From Streptomyces sp. CG4 (GTDB taxonomy: Bacteria; Actinomycetota; Actinomycetes; Streptomycetales; Streptomycetaceae): a stretch of DNA of 64,000 bases. Location: contig NZ_CP163525.1 of assembly GCF_041080655.1 (NCBI RefSeq), positions 5,456,001-5,520,000 of the forward strand, written 5' to 3'. Every line of letters begins with the position of its first letter. Position 1 is the first letter of the stretch. Shown here piece by piece: positions 6,933-15,780 of this stretch. The notes below the pieces were generated by a model that was not told where the DNA came from, did not search any database, and was given only the letters and a program-made list of their open reading frames with translations. The position numbers and the translations under genes are program-made.

Positions 6933-9151
6933 CGGCACACCACCAGCGCGTCCAGCGCGACCGCCCCCTGCCCCCGCGGCAGCACCATCAGCGGGTTGAT
7001 GTCCAACTCCGCGATGTGGTCGCCCAGTTCGAGGGCCATGCGCTGGACCCGGAGCACGACCTCCACCAGTGCGTCCCGGTCGGCCGGCGGGCGGCCGCGG
7101 ACGCCGTCCAGCAGGGCGCGGCCGCGCAGTTCGGCGAGCATCGCGCGGGCCTGCTCCTCGCCGAACGGCGGGACGCGGACGGCCGCGTCGTGCAGGACCT
7201 CCACCAGGACGCCGCCGAGGCCGGCCGTCACCGTCGGGCCGAACAGGTCGTCGTGCGTCATGCCGACGACCATCTCCACGCCCTGTTCGACCATCTGGCA
7301 CACCAGGATCCCGTCCAGCGGGACGCCCTCGTAGCGGGCGATGTCCGTGAGCTCGCGGTAGGCGTCGCGGACCTGGCTGGCGGACGTCAGCCCGATCTTG
7401 ACCAGGCCCAGTTCGGTCTTGTGGGCGATCTGCGCGCCGGAGGCCTTCATCACCACCGGGTAGCCGACCTGGGCGGCCGCCCGTACGGCCGCCGCCGCGC
7501 TGGTCACCAGTTGCTCGCGCGGCACTCGGATGCCGTAGGCGCGCAGGAGCTGTTTGGCCGCGTGCTCGCTCAGCTGCCGGCCCGGACGCATCAGGGCTTC
7601 CGCCTTGCGGAAGGAGGGGGACGGGAGGCGCGGGGCCTCGTCGAAGGGCGAGCGGTAGTCGCTGACGAACGCGTGGTGGTCCAGCCAGGCCCGGACCGCC
7701 GTCAGGCAGTTGCCCACCGTGCGGAAGGTGGCCACGCGCGACGAGCCGAGCAGGGTCTCGCGGTACGCCGGCTCCGTCCCCACCGGTGAGCCCCACACCA
7801 CGCACACCAGCTTGTCCGTCTCCTCGGCGACCGCGACCAGGTCCGTCACGAGCTTGTCGCTCAGGGGCGGGAAGGGCCCGGTGATGGGGCAGATCAGCAC
7901 CCCGATCGACGGGTCGGCGAGGAGCGCGTCGAGGATCTTGCGGCCGCGCCGGTCGCCCACCGGATGCCCGCCGTTGTCCACCGGGTTGGCCACGCTCAGG
8001 TACTCCGGTATCCACTGGTGCAGCTCCGCCTGCTTGGCCTCCGGCAGGCGGGGCAGCCGCAGCCCGGCGGCCGTGGCGAGGTCCGCGACATGGGCGCCGG
8101 TGCCACCGGAGATCGAGTAGACGGCCACACCGTCCGCCAGGGGAGCCCGCGCCCGCGCCAACAGGGCCGCGGTGTCCTGGAGTTCGTCGAGGCCGTCGAC
8201 GCGTACGACTCCGAACTGGCGCATCGCCGCGTCCACCACGTCGTCGGCGCCGGTGAGCTTGCCGGTGTGCGAGGCGGCCGTTAGGGCACCGGTCTCGGTG
8301 CGGCCCACCTTGACCGCGACCACCGGCACCTTGCGGCGGGCGGCGCGGTCGGCGGCCAGCAGGAAGGCGCGGCCGTCCTTCAGGCCCTCCACGTAACAGG
8401 CGATGGCGCCGACCTCGGGCCGCTCGGCGAACCAGGAGAGGAAGTCGGCGGTCTCCAGGTCGGCCTCGTTGCCGGTGGGTGCCCAGTGCGAGAGCCGGAT
8501 GCCCAGCTCCTGGAGCGAGAACACCGGGCGGCCCTGGTGGCCGGACTGGGTGATCAGGGCGATCGCCGGGCCGGTCAGGTCCTCGCGGAAGTGCTCGAAG
8601 GCGTTCAGGTTGGTGTTCGGACCGAGCAGGCGCAGGCCCGAGCGCCGTACCGCTTCCGCGAGCCGCCGCTGGGCCTCGGCGCCCGCCTCCCCGGTCTCGG
8701 CGAACCCGGAGGCGAAGGCCACCGCGAACTTCACCTTGGCGTCCGCCAGTTCCTCGACCACCGGCAGTGGGTCGGTCACCAGCAGTACGGCCAGGTCGAT
8801 CTGTCCGGAGGGCAGGTCGGCGACGGAGGCGGTGCAGGGGATGCCGAAGACCGACGGGCGGGTCGGGTGCACCGGGTGCACCCGTGCGCCCACCCGCTCG
8901 GCCCATGCCAGCAGTTGCCGGGTGATCCCGGTGTTGGGCCGTCCCTCCGCGTCCGAGGCGCCGATCACGGCGACCGACTCGGGCCGGAAGAAGCGGGTCA
9001 GGTCCGGTACGTCCGCGTACAGCGGCCGCCCGCTGACGTCCAGGTCGTCGACCCGGTCATGGACGACGGGTCCGGGCCGCTGCTCGCCGCAGGCGATCAC
9101 CCGGGCCAGGCGGGAGTCGGTGGTGAGGGTGCCGTGGGTTGATCCAAGCAT
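6929..9151 (-). CDS. Acyl-CoA synthetase, NDP-forming (acetate-CoA ligase family)
   Basis: 740 residues. CoA-binding Rossmann domain from about residue 35 (FRPESVAVIGASD), succinyl-CoA-ligase-like domains with ASHTGKLTG (the conserved His phosphorylated in the family) and ISGGTGAHVADLA, and a C-terminal ATP-grasp domain from about 500 (GYPVVMKASGAQIAHKTELGLV, DINPLMVLPRGQGAVALDALV). The family makes acyl-CoA from acid, ATP and CoA with ADP + Pi as products. ATG 9151 was chosen (AGGAG upstream); the longer frame to 9181 lacks support. It heads an operon with the enoyl-CoA hydratase and is preceded by two operators. It is one of two distinct acyl-CoA ligase types in the regulon, the other being the AMP-forming FadD at 25582. 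Confidence 0.87.
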   Translation of the reverse strand: MLGSTHGTLTTDSRLARVIACGEQRPGPVVHDRVDDLDVSGRPLYADVPDLTRFFRPESVAVIGASDAEGRPNTGITRQLLAWAERVGARVHPVHPTRPSVFGIPCTASVADLPSGQIDLAVLLVTDPLPVVEELADAKVKFAVAFASGFAETGEAGAEAQRRLAEAVRRSGLRLLGPNTNLNAFEHFREDLTGPAIALITQSGHQGRPVFSLQELGIRLSHWAPTGNEADLETADFLSWFAERPEVGAIACYVEGLKDGRAFLLAADRAARRKVPVVAVKVGRTETGALTAASHTGKLTGADDVVDAAMRQFGVVRVDGLDELQDTAALLARARAPLADGVAVYSISGGTGAHVADLATAAGLRLPRLPEAKQAELHQWIPEYLSVANPVDNGGHPVGDRRGRKILDALLADPSIGVLICPITGPFPPLSDKLVTDLVAVAEETDKLVCVVWGSPVGTEPAYRETLLGSSRVATFRTVGNCLTAVRAWLDHHAFVSDYRSPFDEAPRLPSPSFRKAEALMRPGRQLSEHAAKQLLRAYGIRVPREQLVTSAAAAVRAAAQVGYPVVMKASGAQIAHKTELGLVKIGLTSASQVRDAYRELTDIARYEGVPLDGILVCQMVEQGVEMVVGMTHDDLFGPTVTAGLGGVLVEVLHDAAVRVPPFGEEQARAMLAELRGRALLDGVRGRPPADRDALVEVVLRVQRMALELGDHIAELDINPLMVLPRGQGAVALDALVVCR

Positions 9152-9186
9152 CGGTCCGCCCGCTCCTGTGAGACAGCACAAGTAAA

Positions 9187-9201
9187 CTGACGCTCTGTCA
9201 G
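9187..9201. promoter_or_regulatory. Operator CTGAC-N5-GTCAG (site 2a)
   Basis: CTGACGCTCTGTCAG, perfect arms, 36 bp upstream of the acyl-CoA synthetase start on the minus strand. It is paired with site 2b, centres 24 bp apart. Confidence 0.8.
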
Positions 9202-9210
9202 ATTACTGAA

Positions 9211-9225
9211 CTGACGCAATGTCAG
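9211..9225. promoter_or_regulatory. Operator CTGAC-N5-GTCAG (site 2b)
   Basis: CTGACGCAATGTCAG, perfect arms, second of a pair upstream of the acyl-CoA synthetase/enoyl-CoA hydratase operon. Paired sites suggest cooperative binding. Confidence 0.8.
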
Positions 9226-9296
9226 GAATGGGTCGGAGTCGCAAAGTTACCGATGGGTGGGAACCGCGGAGTCGTGGGACGAGCGGTTCCGCAAGA

Positions 9297-10511
9297 TCAC
9301 GGACGGGCGCGGAGCTGCCTGGCCGCCGCCTTCGCGATTCTCCCGGCGTCGAGCGCCATCTCCCGGAACATCCCGCTGATCGGGTTGGTGAACCCGGTGA
9401 AGTACAGGCCGGGCGCCTCGGCGGACGTACGGCCGCCGTGCACGACCGGCCTGCCGCGCTCGTCCAGTATCCCGAGATGCCCGACCAGCCCCTCCAGCGC
9501 CCGCACATACCCCGTCGCCGCGATCACGGCGTCCGGCTCGATGCGGCTGCCGTCGGCGAGGACGACCTTTCCGGGATTCCCGCCCTCGAAGGACTCGACG
9601 GCGGCCACGACCTCCACCTTCCCCTTGCGCACGGCGTCGATCAGGCCGACGTCCTGCACCGGGATGGCACCCTCCAGGGCCCTGCTGTACAGGCCGGTGT
9701 CCGGGCGGGGCAGCCCCTGGGCGGACAGGTCCGGCACGCCGACCTTCGCCTGGATCCGGCACAGCCGGTCCACCAGCCCCACCGGCAGTCGCCGTACCAG
9801 CACGCCCGAGTACTGCGCGGGCCAGCCGAGCGTCGAGCGGCGCACGAGGTGCGGGGCGCCGCGCACGGCCAGCCGCACCCGCGCGGCCCCGCCCGCCGCC
9901 AGGTCCACGGCGATCTCGGCGCCGGTGTTGCCGGCGCCGACGACCAGGACGTCCCGGCCGGCGTACGGGGTTGCGTTGCGATAGCCGCCGGCGTGCAGGA
10001 ACTCCCCGCCGTAGTCGGCGAGGCCCGGCCAGTCGGGGATGCGCGGGGTGTGGTTGTAGCCGGTGGCGACGACCAGCGCGCTGCCGGTCAGCTCGCGCCC
10101 GCCGGAGGCGTGCAGCAGCCAGCCGCCGCCGTCCCCGGCGCGCTCGACGCGGAAGACCTCCACACCGGTGACGATCTCCAGTTCGTGGTGCTCGGCGTAC
10201 GTCTCCAGATAGCGCACCACGTCGTCCCGGGCGACCCAGCGCCCGAACCTCCGGGGGATCTTCAGGCCCGGCAGGGCGGACAGCCGCCGGGTGGTGTGCA
10301 GCCGCAGGCGGTCGTAGTGGCCGCGCCAGGAGGCGCCGACGCGGTCCGCCTTTTCGAGGACCACGGCCCGTATGCCCCGGCTCCGCAGCGCGTGCGCGGC
10401 GGCCAGACCGCCCGGACCGGCGCCTATGACGTAGACCGGGCGGGCGGCGGGCGTCGCGGAGAGATGCACGGAAGCACAGGGGGAGACGGCCATACTCCGG
10501 AGCGTAATCAC
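9297..10511 (-). CDS. Flavin-containing monooxygenase-like NAD(P)/FAD protein
   Basis: 404 residues. FAD motif VYVIGAGPGGLAAAHALRSRG near the N-terminus, EKADRVGASWRGHYDRLRLHT (FMO-type GxSW and substrate loop), ALVVATGYNHTPRIPDWPG (the ATG-Y motif of FMOs), a second Rossmann motif VLVVGAGNTGAEIAVDLA for NADPH, and a C-terminal GLYFTGFTNPISGMFREMA. These identify a YUCCA/FMO-like class B flavoprotein that inserts oxygen using FAD and NADPH. Start uncertain: GTG 10511 (weak GGGTGG upstream) or ATG 10493 (no ribosome site). No operator lies near its start, although 170 bp away the opposite-strand DoxX gene has one, so it may not belong to the regulon. Substrate unknown. Confidence 0.82.
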   Translation of the reverse strand: MITLRSMAVSPCASVHLSATPAARPVYVIGAGPGGLAAAHALRSRGIRAVVLEKADRVGASWRGHYDRLRLHTTRRLSALPGLKIPRRFGRWVARDDVVRYLETYAEHHELEIVTGVEVFRVERAGDGGGWLLHASGGRELTGSALVVATGYNHTPRIPDWPGLADYGGEFLHAGGYRNATPYAGRDVLVVGAGNTGAEIAVDLAAGGAARVRLAVRGAPHLVRRSTLGWPAQYSGVLVRRLPVGLVDRLCRIQAKVGVPDLSAQGLPRPDTGLYSRALEGAIPVQDVGLIDAVRKGKVEVVAAVESFEGGNPGKVVLADGSRIEPDAVIAATGYVRALEGLVGHLGILDERGRPVVHGGRTSAEAPGLYFTGFTNPISGMFREMALDAGRIAKAAARQLRARP

Positions 10512-10661
10512 CCACCCGGTTGATGGGTCTCGGTCAAGACCGGAATTGGTTGCGGATTGATCACGCGTGTGGAGAAGTATGCGCTACAAGTGACGTAGCC
10601 CACGTGGATCAGGGGAAAGTGTGCGCTATTTCTCTCCGGCCATCTGACGTACTCAGGCAAG

Positions 10662-10676
10662 CTGACGTACCGTCAG
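10662..10676. promoter_or_regulatory. Operator CTGAC-N5-GTCAG (site 3)
   Basis: CTGACGTACCGTCAG, perfect arms, ending 4 nt before the ATG of the DoxX gene. A further CTGAC half-site with an imperfect partner lies at 10644. Confidence 0.8.
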
Positions 10677-10680
10677 ATCC

Positions 10681-11130
10681 ATGGACTCGATATGGCTCGA
10701 CGGCGCGGAATGGCTGGCGGTGCTGCGGATCGGTCTCGGGCTGTGGTGGCTGGAGAGCTGGCGGCACAAGGACAAGAAGGCCTGGTTCGAGCGCGGCAGC
10801 GGCATCGCCTGGGCGGCGGGCGTCGCGGAGAAACACCGCTGGGCGCCGGTGCGGACCGGCTTCGAGACGATGGTGAAGCCGCATCCGAAGCTGATGGCGT
10901 ACCTCGTCGCCTACGCCGAACTCTCCCTGGGCCTCGGCCTGATCCTCGGCTTCCTGACCCCGGTCGCGCTGCTCGGCGGTCTGCTGCTGAACGCGACCTA
11001 CTTCGTCCTGATGATCCACGACTGGGCGGAGCAGGGCCAGAACTCGATGATGGCGCTGATCTCGCTCGTCGGGTTCTTCGGCATGTCCTGGCAGACCTGG
11101 TCGCTCGATGCCTGGCTGGGCTGGTTCTGA
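10681..11130 (+). CDS. DoxX/DoxD-like membrane protein
   Basis: 149 residues with about four hydrophobic helices: WLAVLRIGLGLWWLES, LMAYLVAYAELSLGLGLILGF, TPVALLGGLLLNATYFVLMI and MALISLVGFFGMSW. The ELSLGLGLILG stretch is typical of DoxX-family quinone-linked or redox-associated membrane proteins. ATG 10681 lies 4 nt after the operator and has no Shine-Dalgarno sequence, so a leaderless transcript is likely. Its stop overlaps the next ATG by one base (TGATG), coupling it to the DUF35 gene. In a catabolic operon it could be a redox partner or substrate-uptake factor; no direct evidence for either. Confidence 0.75.
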   Translation: MDSIWLDGAEWLAVLRIGLGLWWLESWRHKDKKAWFERGSGIAWAAGVAEKHRWAPVRTGFETMVKPHPKLMAYLVAYAELSLGLGLILGFLTPVALLGGLLLNATYFVLMIHDWAEQGQNSMMALISLVGFFGMSWQTWSLDAWLGWF

Positions 11131-11525
11131 TGGGAGCGGTGCGGTACGACGTCCCCGAGCCCGACGCCTTCACCCGCACCTACTGGGAGGCGGCCGCGCG
11201 GGGCCGGCTGCTGATCCGCCGCTGCGGGGCCTGCGGCCGGGCCCACCACTACCCCCGCGAGTTCTGCCCGCACTGCTGGAGCGAGCGGGTGACCTGGGAG
11301 GAGGCGAGCGGCCGTGCCGCGCTCTACACCTGGTCCACCGTCCACCGCAATGACCTGCCGCCCTTCGGCGACCGTACGCCCTATGTGGCCGCGGTGGTCG
11401 ACCTGGTGGAGGGGCCGCGGATGATGACGGAGGTCGTGAACTGCGCGGCGGGAGCCCTGGCGGCGGGGATGGCCCTGCGGGTGACGTTCCGGGACGGAAA
11501 ACCGGTGTTCCAGCCGGGTGGGTGA
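11130..11525 (+). CDS. DUF35 Zn-ribbon/OB-fold protein (ChsH2-C/Ltp partner type)
   Basis: 131 residues. N-terminal zinc ribbon LLIRRCGACGRAHHYPREFCPHC (two CxxC pairs, about residues 31-49), then an OB fold (GRAALYTWSTVHRNDLPPF, PYVAAVVDLVEGPRMMTEVVNC). DUF35 proteins pair with thiolase-fold enzymes. In steroid catabolism the DUF35 domain of ChsH2 binds the aldolase Ltp2 and is needed for its activity. The likely partner here is the Ltp-like protein at 14564-15736, expressed from another operator of the same type. It overlaps the DoxX gene by 1 nt. A second DUF35/Ltp pair lies at 23906-25500. Confidence 0.82.
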   Translation: MGAVRYDVPEPDAFTRTYWEAAARGRLLIRRCGACGRAHHYPREFCPHCWSERVTWEEASGRAALYTWSTVHRNDLPPFGDRTPYVAAVVDLVEGPRMMTEVVNCAAGALAAGMALRVTFRDGKPVFQPGG

Positions 11526-11543
11526 GCCCGATCATTGGGGTGC

Positions 11544-12446
11544 ATGAGCCCCGAGAACTGGTATCTCACCGAAGACCTGGACGACTTCCTCGCCCGCGCG
11601 GGCGACTTCCTGTCCGCCCAACCGGCCCTGCACACGGTGCTGTTGACGACGACGGACGCACTGCGCCGCCGCGGCCGGCATTTCTACGGCCCCGAGGACC
11701 CCGTCTTCGGTGTTCTGGAGGGGAACGGCGACGGCAGGGTCCGCGCGGCCCTGCTGCACACCCCGCCCTTCCCCGCGCACGTCACCGCGCTCACCCCCGT
11801 CGCTGCCGACGCACTGGCGGACCGGCTCGCGGAGCTGGACCACACGGTCTCCGGGATCTCCGGACCGCGGGAGACGGCGGAGGCCGTCGCCGCGGCCTGG
11901 CGGCGGCGGACCGGCGCGACAGGGACGGTCCAGCAGCGGCAACGGCTGTACCGCCTGGCGGAGTTGACGGTCCCACAGCCCAGGCCCGAGGGGCGCGCGC
12001 GGATCGCGGACGACGGGGACCGTGCGCTGCTGGAGCGCTGGTACGGGGAGTTCGCGCAGGCCGTGGGCAACGGCGCCGGCCGGGATCCGGCCGCATGGGC
12101 CGACGCCCGTATCGCCCATGGCGGCGTCACCCTATGGGAGACCCCGGACGGCACCCCCGTCTCCTTGGCCGGAGTCACCCCGGAAACCGCCGGCCAGGTC
12201 CGTGTCGCCCCCGTCTACACCCCGGCGGGCCTGCGCGGGCGCGGCTACGCGGGCGCCGCCACGGCGGAGGTCAGCCGCGCCGCACGAGCGGCGGGCACCG
12301 CCGAGATCCTCCTCTTCACCGACCTCGCCAACCCGACGAGCAACGCCCTGTACCAGCTGATCGGCTACCGTCCGGTGGCGGACTTCGCGGTGTGGCGCTT
12401 CGGCGCCGACGGCCCGAAGAAGACTGACGGGGGAAGGCGACCATGA
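11544..12446 (+). CDS. GNAT-family N-acetyltransferase
   Basis: 300 residues. The C-terminal third is a GNAT domain: VAPVYTPAGLRGRGYAGAATAEVSRAARA is motif A, with acetyl-CoA-binding RGRGYA, followed by LLFTDLANPTSNALYQLIGYRPV (motif B). The N-terminal half (FLARAGDFLSAQPALHTVLLTTTDALR) looks like the degenerate second GNAT half common in Streptomyces two-domain members. ATG 11544 sits 18 bp after the DUF35 stop. It overlaps the following NmrA-like gene (ATGA), so it is probably in the same transcript as DoxX-DUF35. Acetyl acceptor unknown. Confidence 0.82.
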   Translation: MSPENWYLTEDLDDFLARAGDFLSAQPALHTVLLTTTDALRRRGRHFYGPEDPVFGVLEGNGDGRVRAALLHTPPFPAHVTALTPVAADALADRLAELDHTVSGISGPRETAEAVAAAWRRRTGATGTVQQRQRLYRLAELTVPQPRPEGRARIADDGDRALLERWYGEFAQAVGNGAGRDPAAWADARIAHGGVTLWETPDGTPVSLAGVTPETAGQVRVAPVYTPAGLRGRGYAGAATAEVSRAARAAGTAEILLFTDLANPTSNALYQLIGYRPVADFAVWRFGADGPKKTDGGRRP

Positions 12447-13288
12447 TTCTGGTGACCGGGGCGAGCGGGAACGTCGGCAGGGCTCTCCTGGAGAGTCTCC
12501 AAGCCTGCGGCGCGGCCACGCGGGCCGCGTACCGCGATCCGCGCACCACCGACCGGGTGATCGAGTCGGGCGGCCGGGCGGTGACGCTCGACCTGGCCGT
12601 GCCGGACACGCTCGGCCCCGCACTCGACGGTGTCGACACCGTGTTCCTTCTCGGCGCGACCGGCCCCGCCCAGACGACGCTCGAACTCAACATGGTGGAA
12701 GCCGCCCGCAAGGCGGGCGCCCGGGTGGTCAAGCTGTCGGTCTGGCGGGCCGACGAGGAACTCACGCCGATCGCCCGGCTGCACCGGCCCGTCGAAGAGG
12801 CACTGATCGCGTCCGGGCTGCCCTGGACCTTCCTGCGGCCCAACTTCCATCTGCAGAACTTCCTGCGCCAGCCCTCCGTCCGCGAGGCCGGGGAGCTCCG
12901 GCTGCCCCTGGTCACCGCACCCATCAGCTTCATCGACACCGGCGACATCGCTCGCGTCGCCGCGCACGTCCTCACCACCGACGGCCACGACGGCCGCGTC
13001 TACGACCTCACCGGGCCGAAGGCACTGACCTACGCCGAAGCCGCGGCGGAGTTCTCCGACGTGCTCGGCAAGCCGGTGCGCTACGTGGGTCCGGCCGACG
13101 ACGAGGCGCGCGCGATGATGCTCGGCCGCGGGATGCCGGAGTTCCAGGCCGACGCCCTGATCGAGGTGGCCCGCGCCTACCGCTACGGCGGCGCCGACAC
13201 CGTCACGTCGACCGTCACCGACCTCACCGGCCGCGCACCCCTGGGGTTCGCCGACTTCGTACGACAGAACCGTCACGTCTTCGAGTGA
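12443..13288 (+). CDS. NmrA/SDR-like NAD(P)-binding oxidoreductase
   Basis: 281 residues, atypical SDR. The nucleotide motif MILVTGASGNVGRALLESL is at the extreme N-terminus, followed by GVDTVFLLGATGP, LPWTFLRPNFHLQNFL and ISFIDTGDIARVAAHVLT, typical of NmrA/QOR2-type quinone reductases. It lacks the YxxxK catalytic pair, as NmrA-like proteins do. It overlaps the GNAT gene by 4 nt with GGGGGAAGG upstream of ATG 12443. Possibly a quinone- or redox-sensing reductase; exact role unknown. Confidence 0.8.
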   Translation: MILVTGASGNVGRALLESLQACGAATRAAYRDPRTTDRVIESGGRAVTLDLAVPDTLGPALDGVDTVFLLGATGPAQTTLELNMVEAARKAGARVVKLSVWRADEELTPIARLHRPVEEALIASGLPWTFLRPNFHLQNFLRQPSVREAGELRLPLVTAPISFIDTGDIARVAAHVLTTDGHDGRVYDLTGPKALTYAEAAAEFSDVLGKPVRYVGPADDEARAMMLGRGMPEFQADALIEVARAYRYGGADTVTSTVTDLTGRAPLGFADFVRQNRHVFE

Positions 13289-13339
13289 CCGGGGCGCGTC
13301 CGGTTCGCGTGACGAGGCGCGTCCGGCGGGAGGGGCGGC

Positions 13340-14005
13340 TCACGGCCAGAGCAGGCCGCGGCTCCAGCCGAACTCCGTGCTGCGGTACTCCAGGCGTACG
13401 TGCCGCCGGTCCGGGTCGCCCTGGAAGAACTCCACCGTCCGCGGGCGCAGCCGGTACAGGGTCCAGGTCGGGGACGGCTCGGCCGGGTTCTCACGGGCCC
13501 GCTCCCAGGCCGTCTCCGACGCCTGCCGCAGCTCGTCCAGCGAGGACAGCTCCGCGCTCTGCCGGCCGGTGAGGGCGGCGGCCAGGGCACCCGTGGAGCG
13601 GGCGTGCAGATCCGCCTGGCTCTCCTCGGAGGGTGCGGACGTCACCGGCCCGCGCAGCCGCACCTGGCGGCCCAGCGCCGGCCAGTAGAAGGCCAGCGCC
13701 GCGTACGGGTGGGCGGCGAGGGCGCGGCCCTTGCGGCTCGTGGCGTGCGTGGCGAAGGACCAGCCGTCCGCGTCGGCGCCGTGCAGCATCACGATCCGTA
13801 CGTCCGGCTCCCCCTCCTCGTCCACCGTGGCCAGCGACATCGTGTGCGGCTCCGGCTGCCCGGCCGCGACCGCGTCCGCGAACCAGCTCGTGAACAGGGC
13901 CAGCGGGGTCGGCGGGGCGGTGTCCGGGTCGAAGGCGGGCAGCGTCGTCGCCCCCGCGTCCCACACCCGCAGCGACCTCAGCAGCGCCGGGAGATCAGTT
14001 CCCAT
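13340..14005 (-). CDS. Pyridoxamine 5'-phosphate oxidase family protein (PdxH-like)
   Basis: 221 residues. FMN split-barrel: TSWFADAVAAGQPEPHTMSLATVDEEGEPDVRIVMLHG, SFATHATSRKGRALAAHPYAALAFYWPALGRQVRLRGPV and a C-terminal WTLYRLRPRTVEFFQGDPDRRH. This follows the PdxH layout (FMN loop RxVxL, substrate loop SxKxxxL), but the signature near the C-terminus differs from canonical PdxH (no HDR), so the substrate may be another PLP vitamer or a different FMN-dependent oxidation. ATG 14005 has GGGGG upstream. It converges with the NmrA-like gene. Likely housekeeping or stand-alone; no operator nearby. Confidence 0.75.
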   Translation of the reverse strand: MGTDLPALLRSLRVWDAGATTLPAFDPDTAPPTPLALFTSWFADAVAAGQPEPHTMSLATVDEEGEPDVRIVMLHGADADGWSFATHATSRKGRALAAHPYAALAFYWPALGRQVRLRGPVTSAPSEESQADLHARSTGALAAALTGRQSAELSSLDELRQASETAWERARENPAEPSPTWTLYRLRPRTVEFFQGDPDRRHVRLEYRSTEFGWSRGLLWP

Positions 14006-14054
14006 GCCCCCAATGGTCACATCCGGCCCTGCCGCTCACATCCGGCCCGCGCGC

Positions 14055-14480
14055 TCACACCTGGCCGAGATCCGACGACACCCACCTCTCGGGGCGCATG
14101 TGGACCACCACCTGCTCCCCGTGGTTCTTCCGGGCGAAGTCGACGTAGCCGTCCACCTTCTCGGCCGGCAGATAGCGCGCCGAGATCGCCCGCAGCCCTT
14201 CGAGCGTCGCCGGAGCCGTGTTCACCACCGGTCCCTCCACCGACACGTACCTGACCGTCGGCTCCACCCGCTCGACCATCAGCGTGAACCGGCCCGCCGC
14301 GCTGATCAGGGCGTACTTGCGGGACTCCCGCCCGGTCATGATCCACACGTCGCCGCCGGGCTCGTACCAGTACCAGATGGGCACGGCCAGCGGTGCGCGC
14401 CCGGGGCCCGCGTCCACCGCCAGCGCGGCGATGTGCGGCTCGGCCAGGAACGCCTCTCGCTCTTCGCGGGTCAACGCCAT
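14055..14480 (-). CDS. F420-dependent PPOX-class oxidoreductase (predicted)
   Basis: 141 residues, compact split beta-barrel: REEREAFLAEPHIAALAVD, PLAVPIWYWYEPGGDVWIMTGRESRKYALI and RFTLMVERVEPTVRYVSVEGPVV. Such short actinobacterial flavin/deazaflavin oxidoreductase (FDOR-B) proteins typically bind coenzyme F420 rather than FMN. ATG 14480 has a perfect AGGAGG. It lies 83 bp downstream of the Ltp-like gene on the same strand and so is probably transcribed with it from the operator at 15781. F420 is plausible because fbiC is in the window. Its substrate is unknown. Confidence 0.75.
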   Translation of the reverse strand: MALTREEREAFLAEPHIAALAVDAGPGRAPLAVPIWYWYEPGGDVWIMTGRESRKYALISAAGRFTLMVERVEPTVRYVSVEGPVVNTAPATLEGLRAISARYLPAEKVDGYVDFARKNHGEQVVVHMRPERWVSSDLGQV

Positions 14481-14563
14481 GTCGGTCTCCTCCTGCGGCT
14501 CGTCCGTGGCCGGCGGCAACACCGGCCGGTACGAGCCGTCTTCCCGTACGGCTCCCGGGCCGA

Positions 14564-15736
14564 TCAGTTCCGGCCGAGCACCACCGTCCCGGAGGAACAG
14601 AACCAGCCGCCCGTCCCGGACGCCACGCCCAGCCGCGGCAGCTCTCCGCCGGGCCGCCGCACCTGCCGCTCCCCGGCCTCCCCGCGCAGCTGCCGCACCG
14701 CCTCGACCAGCAGGAACAGCCCCCGCATTCCCGGGTGTTGGGCCGACAGTCCGCCGCCGTCCGTGTTCACCGGCAGCTCCCCGCCGCGGACCAGCAGCCG
14801 GCCCTTCTCCACGAACGCCCCGCCTTCGCCCTTCCCGCAGAAACCCAGGTCCTCCAGGGTCACCAGGGTCATATAGGTGAAGGCGTCGTAGATCTCCGCG
14901 AAGTCGATCTCGGCCGGGCGCACCCCCGCCCGCTCGAAGGCGAGGCGTCCGCTCACCGCCGCCGGGGACACCGTGAAGTCCGCCCACTCCGACATCGCCG
15001 CGTGCGAGACGTGCTCGCCGGTGCCGAGGATCCAGACCGGGGCCGTACGGCAGTCCCGTACGTACTCCTCGGCCGCCAGCAGGACCGCCGCACCGCCGTC
15101 CGAGCGCAGACAGCAATGCAGCTTGGTGAAGGGGTCGGCGATCATCGGGCCGGCCAGGACGTCGTCGACGGTGATCGGTGCGCGGAACATCGCCTCCGGG
15201 TTCAGCGCCGCGTTGGCCCTGGCCTGGACCGCCACCTGAGCCAACTGCTCGATGGTCGTACCGTGCTCGATCATGTGCCGGCGGGCGGCCATCGCGTACT
15301 TGGCGATCAGCGTGTGGCCGTAGGGCACCTCGAACTGGAGGGGCCCGCGGGCGCCGAAGGACAGGTCGCCGGTCCTCCTGCCGGCCTTGATGTCGGCCCG
15401 GGCGGTGGAGCCGTAGACGAGGAGGACGGCATGGGCGTGGCCCGCCGCGATCGCGTCGGCCGCGTGCGCCGCCATGACCTCCCAGGTCGAGCCGCCGACC
15501 GAGGTGGAGTCCACCCAGGTGGGGCGCAGGCCCAGATACTCGGCCACCTCCACCGGGGCCAGCGTGCCGAGGCCGGCCGAGGCGAAGCCGTCCACCAGCG
15601 CGCGGTCCAGCCCGGCGTCCGCGAGGGCGCGACGGGCCGCCTGCGCGTGCAGGGTGTAGGCGGTGGCGTCGTCGACGCGCCCGCAGTCGGAGAGCGCGAC
15701 ACCCACCACGGCGACTTTCCGGCCTCCCGGAGTCAT
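14564..15736 (-). CDS. Thiolase-fold lipid-transfer-type protein (Ltp-like, probable aldolase)
   Basis: 390 residues, SCP-x/thiolase fold: VAVVGVALSDCGRVDDATAYTL, GSTWEVMAAHAADAIAAGHAHAVLLVYGS, FAEIYDAFTYMTLVTLEDLGFCGKGEGGAF and LPVNTDGGGLSAQHPG. By hand alignment the nucleophilic Cys of true thiolases (NNNCSTGS region) is replaced by Gly, so thiolytic chemistry is unlikely. Ltp2-type members with the YDAFT motif instead cleave side chains by retro-aldol reaction together with a DUF35 protein. ATG 15736 is preceded by GGAAGGTGG. Divergent from the acyl-CoA dehydrogenase across operator site 4. Probable partner: DUF35 at 11130. Confidence 0.82.
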   Translation of the reverse strand: MTPGGRKVAVVGVALSDCGRVDDATAYTLHAQAARRALADAGLDRALVDGFASAGLGTLAPVEVAEYLGLRPTWVDSTSVGGSTWEVMAAHAADAIAAGHAHAVLLVYGSTARADIKAGRRTGDLSFGARGPLQFEVPYGHTLIAKYAMAARRHMIEHGTTIEQLAQVAVQARANAALNPEAMFRAPITVDDVLAGPMIADPFTKLHCCLRSDGGAAVLLAAEEYVRDCRTAPVWILGTGEHVSHAAMSEWADFTVSPAAVSGRLAFERAGVRPAEIDFAEIYDAFTYMTLVTLEDLGFCGKGEGGAFVEKGRLLVRGGELPVNTDGGGLSAQHPGMRGLFLLVEAVRQLRGEAGERQVRRPGGELPRLGVASGTGGWFCSSGTVVLGRN

Positions 15737-15780
15737 GAGAGCCCACCTTCCCCTGTGCATATCGTTTCCGGACTCCTAAT

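Noticed and set aside
6147..8906. A single 919-codon minus-strand frame as one fused protein
   Set aside because: Only its last ~260 residues are coding (enoyl-CoA hydratase from GTG 6932); the earlier part is the wrong frame of the acyl-CoA synthetase gene.
10644..10658. CTGACGTACTCAGGC as a second operator before the DoxX gene
   Set aside because: Only the left arm matches; the right arm is not GTCAG.
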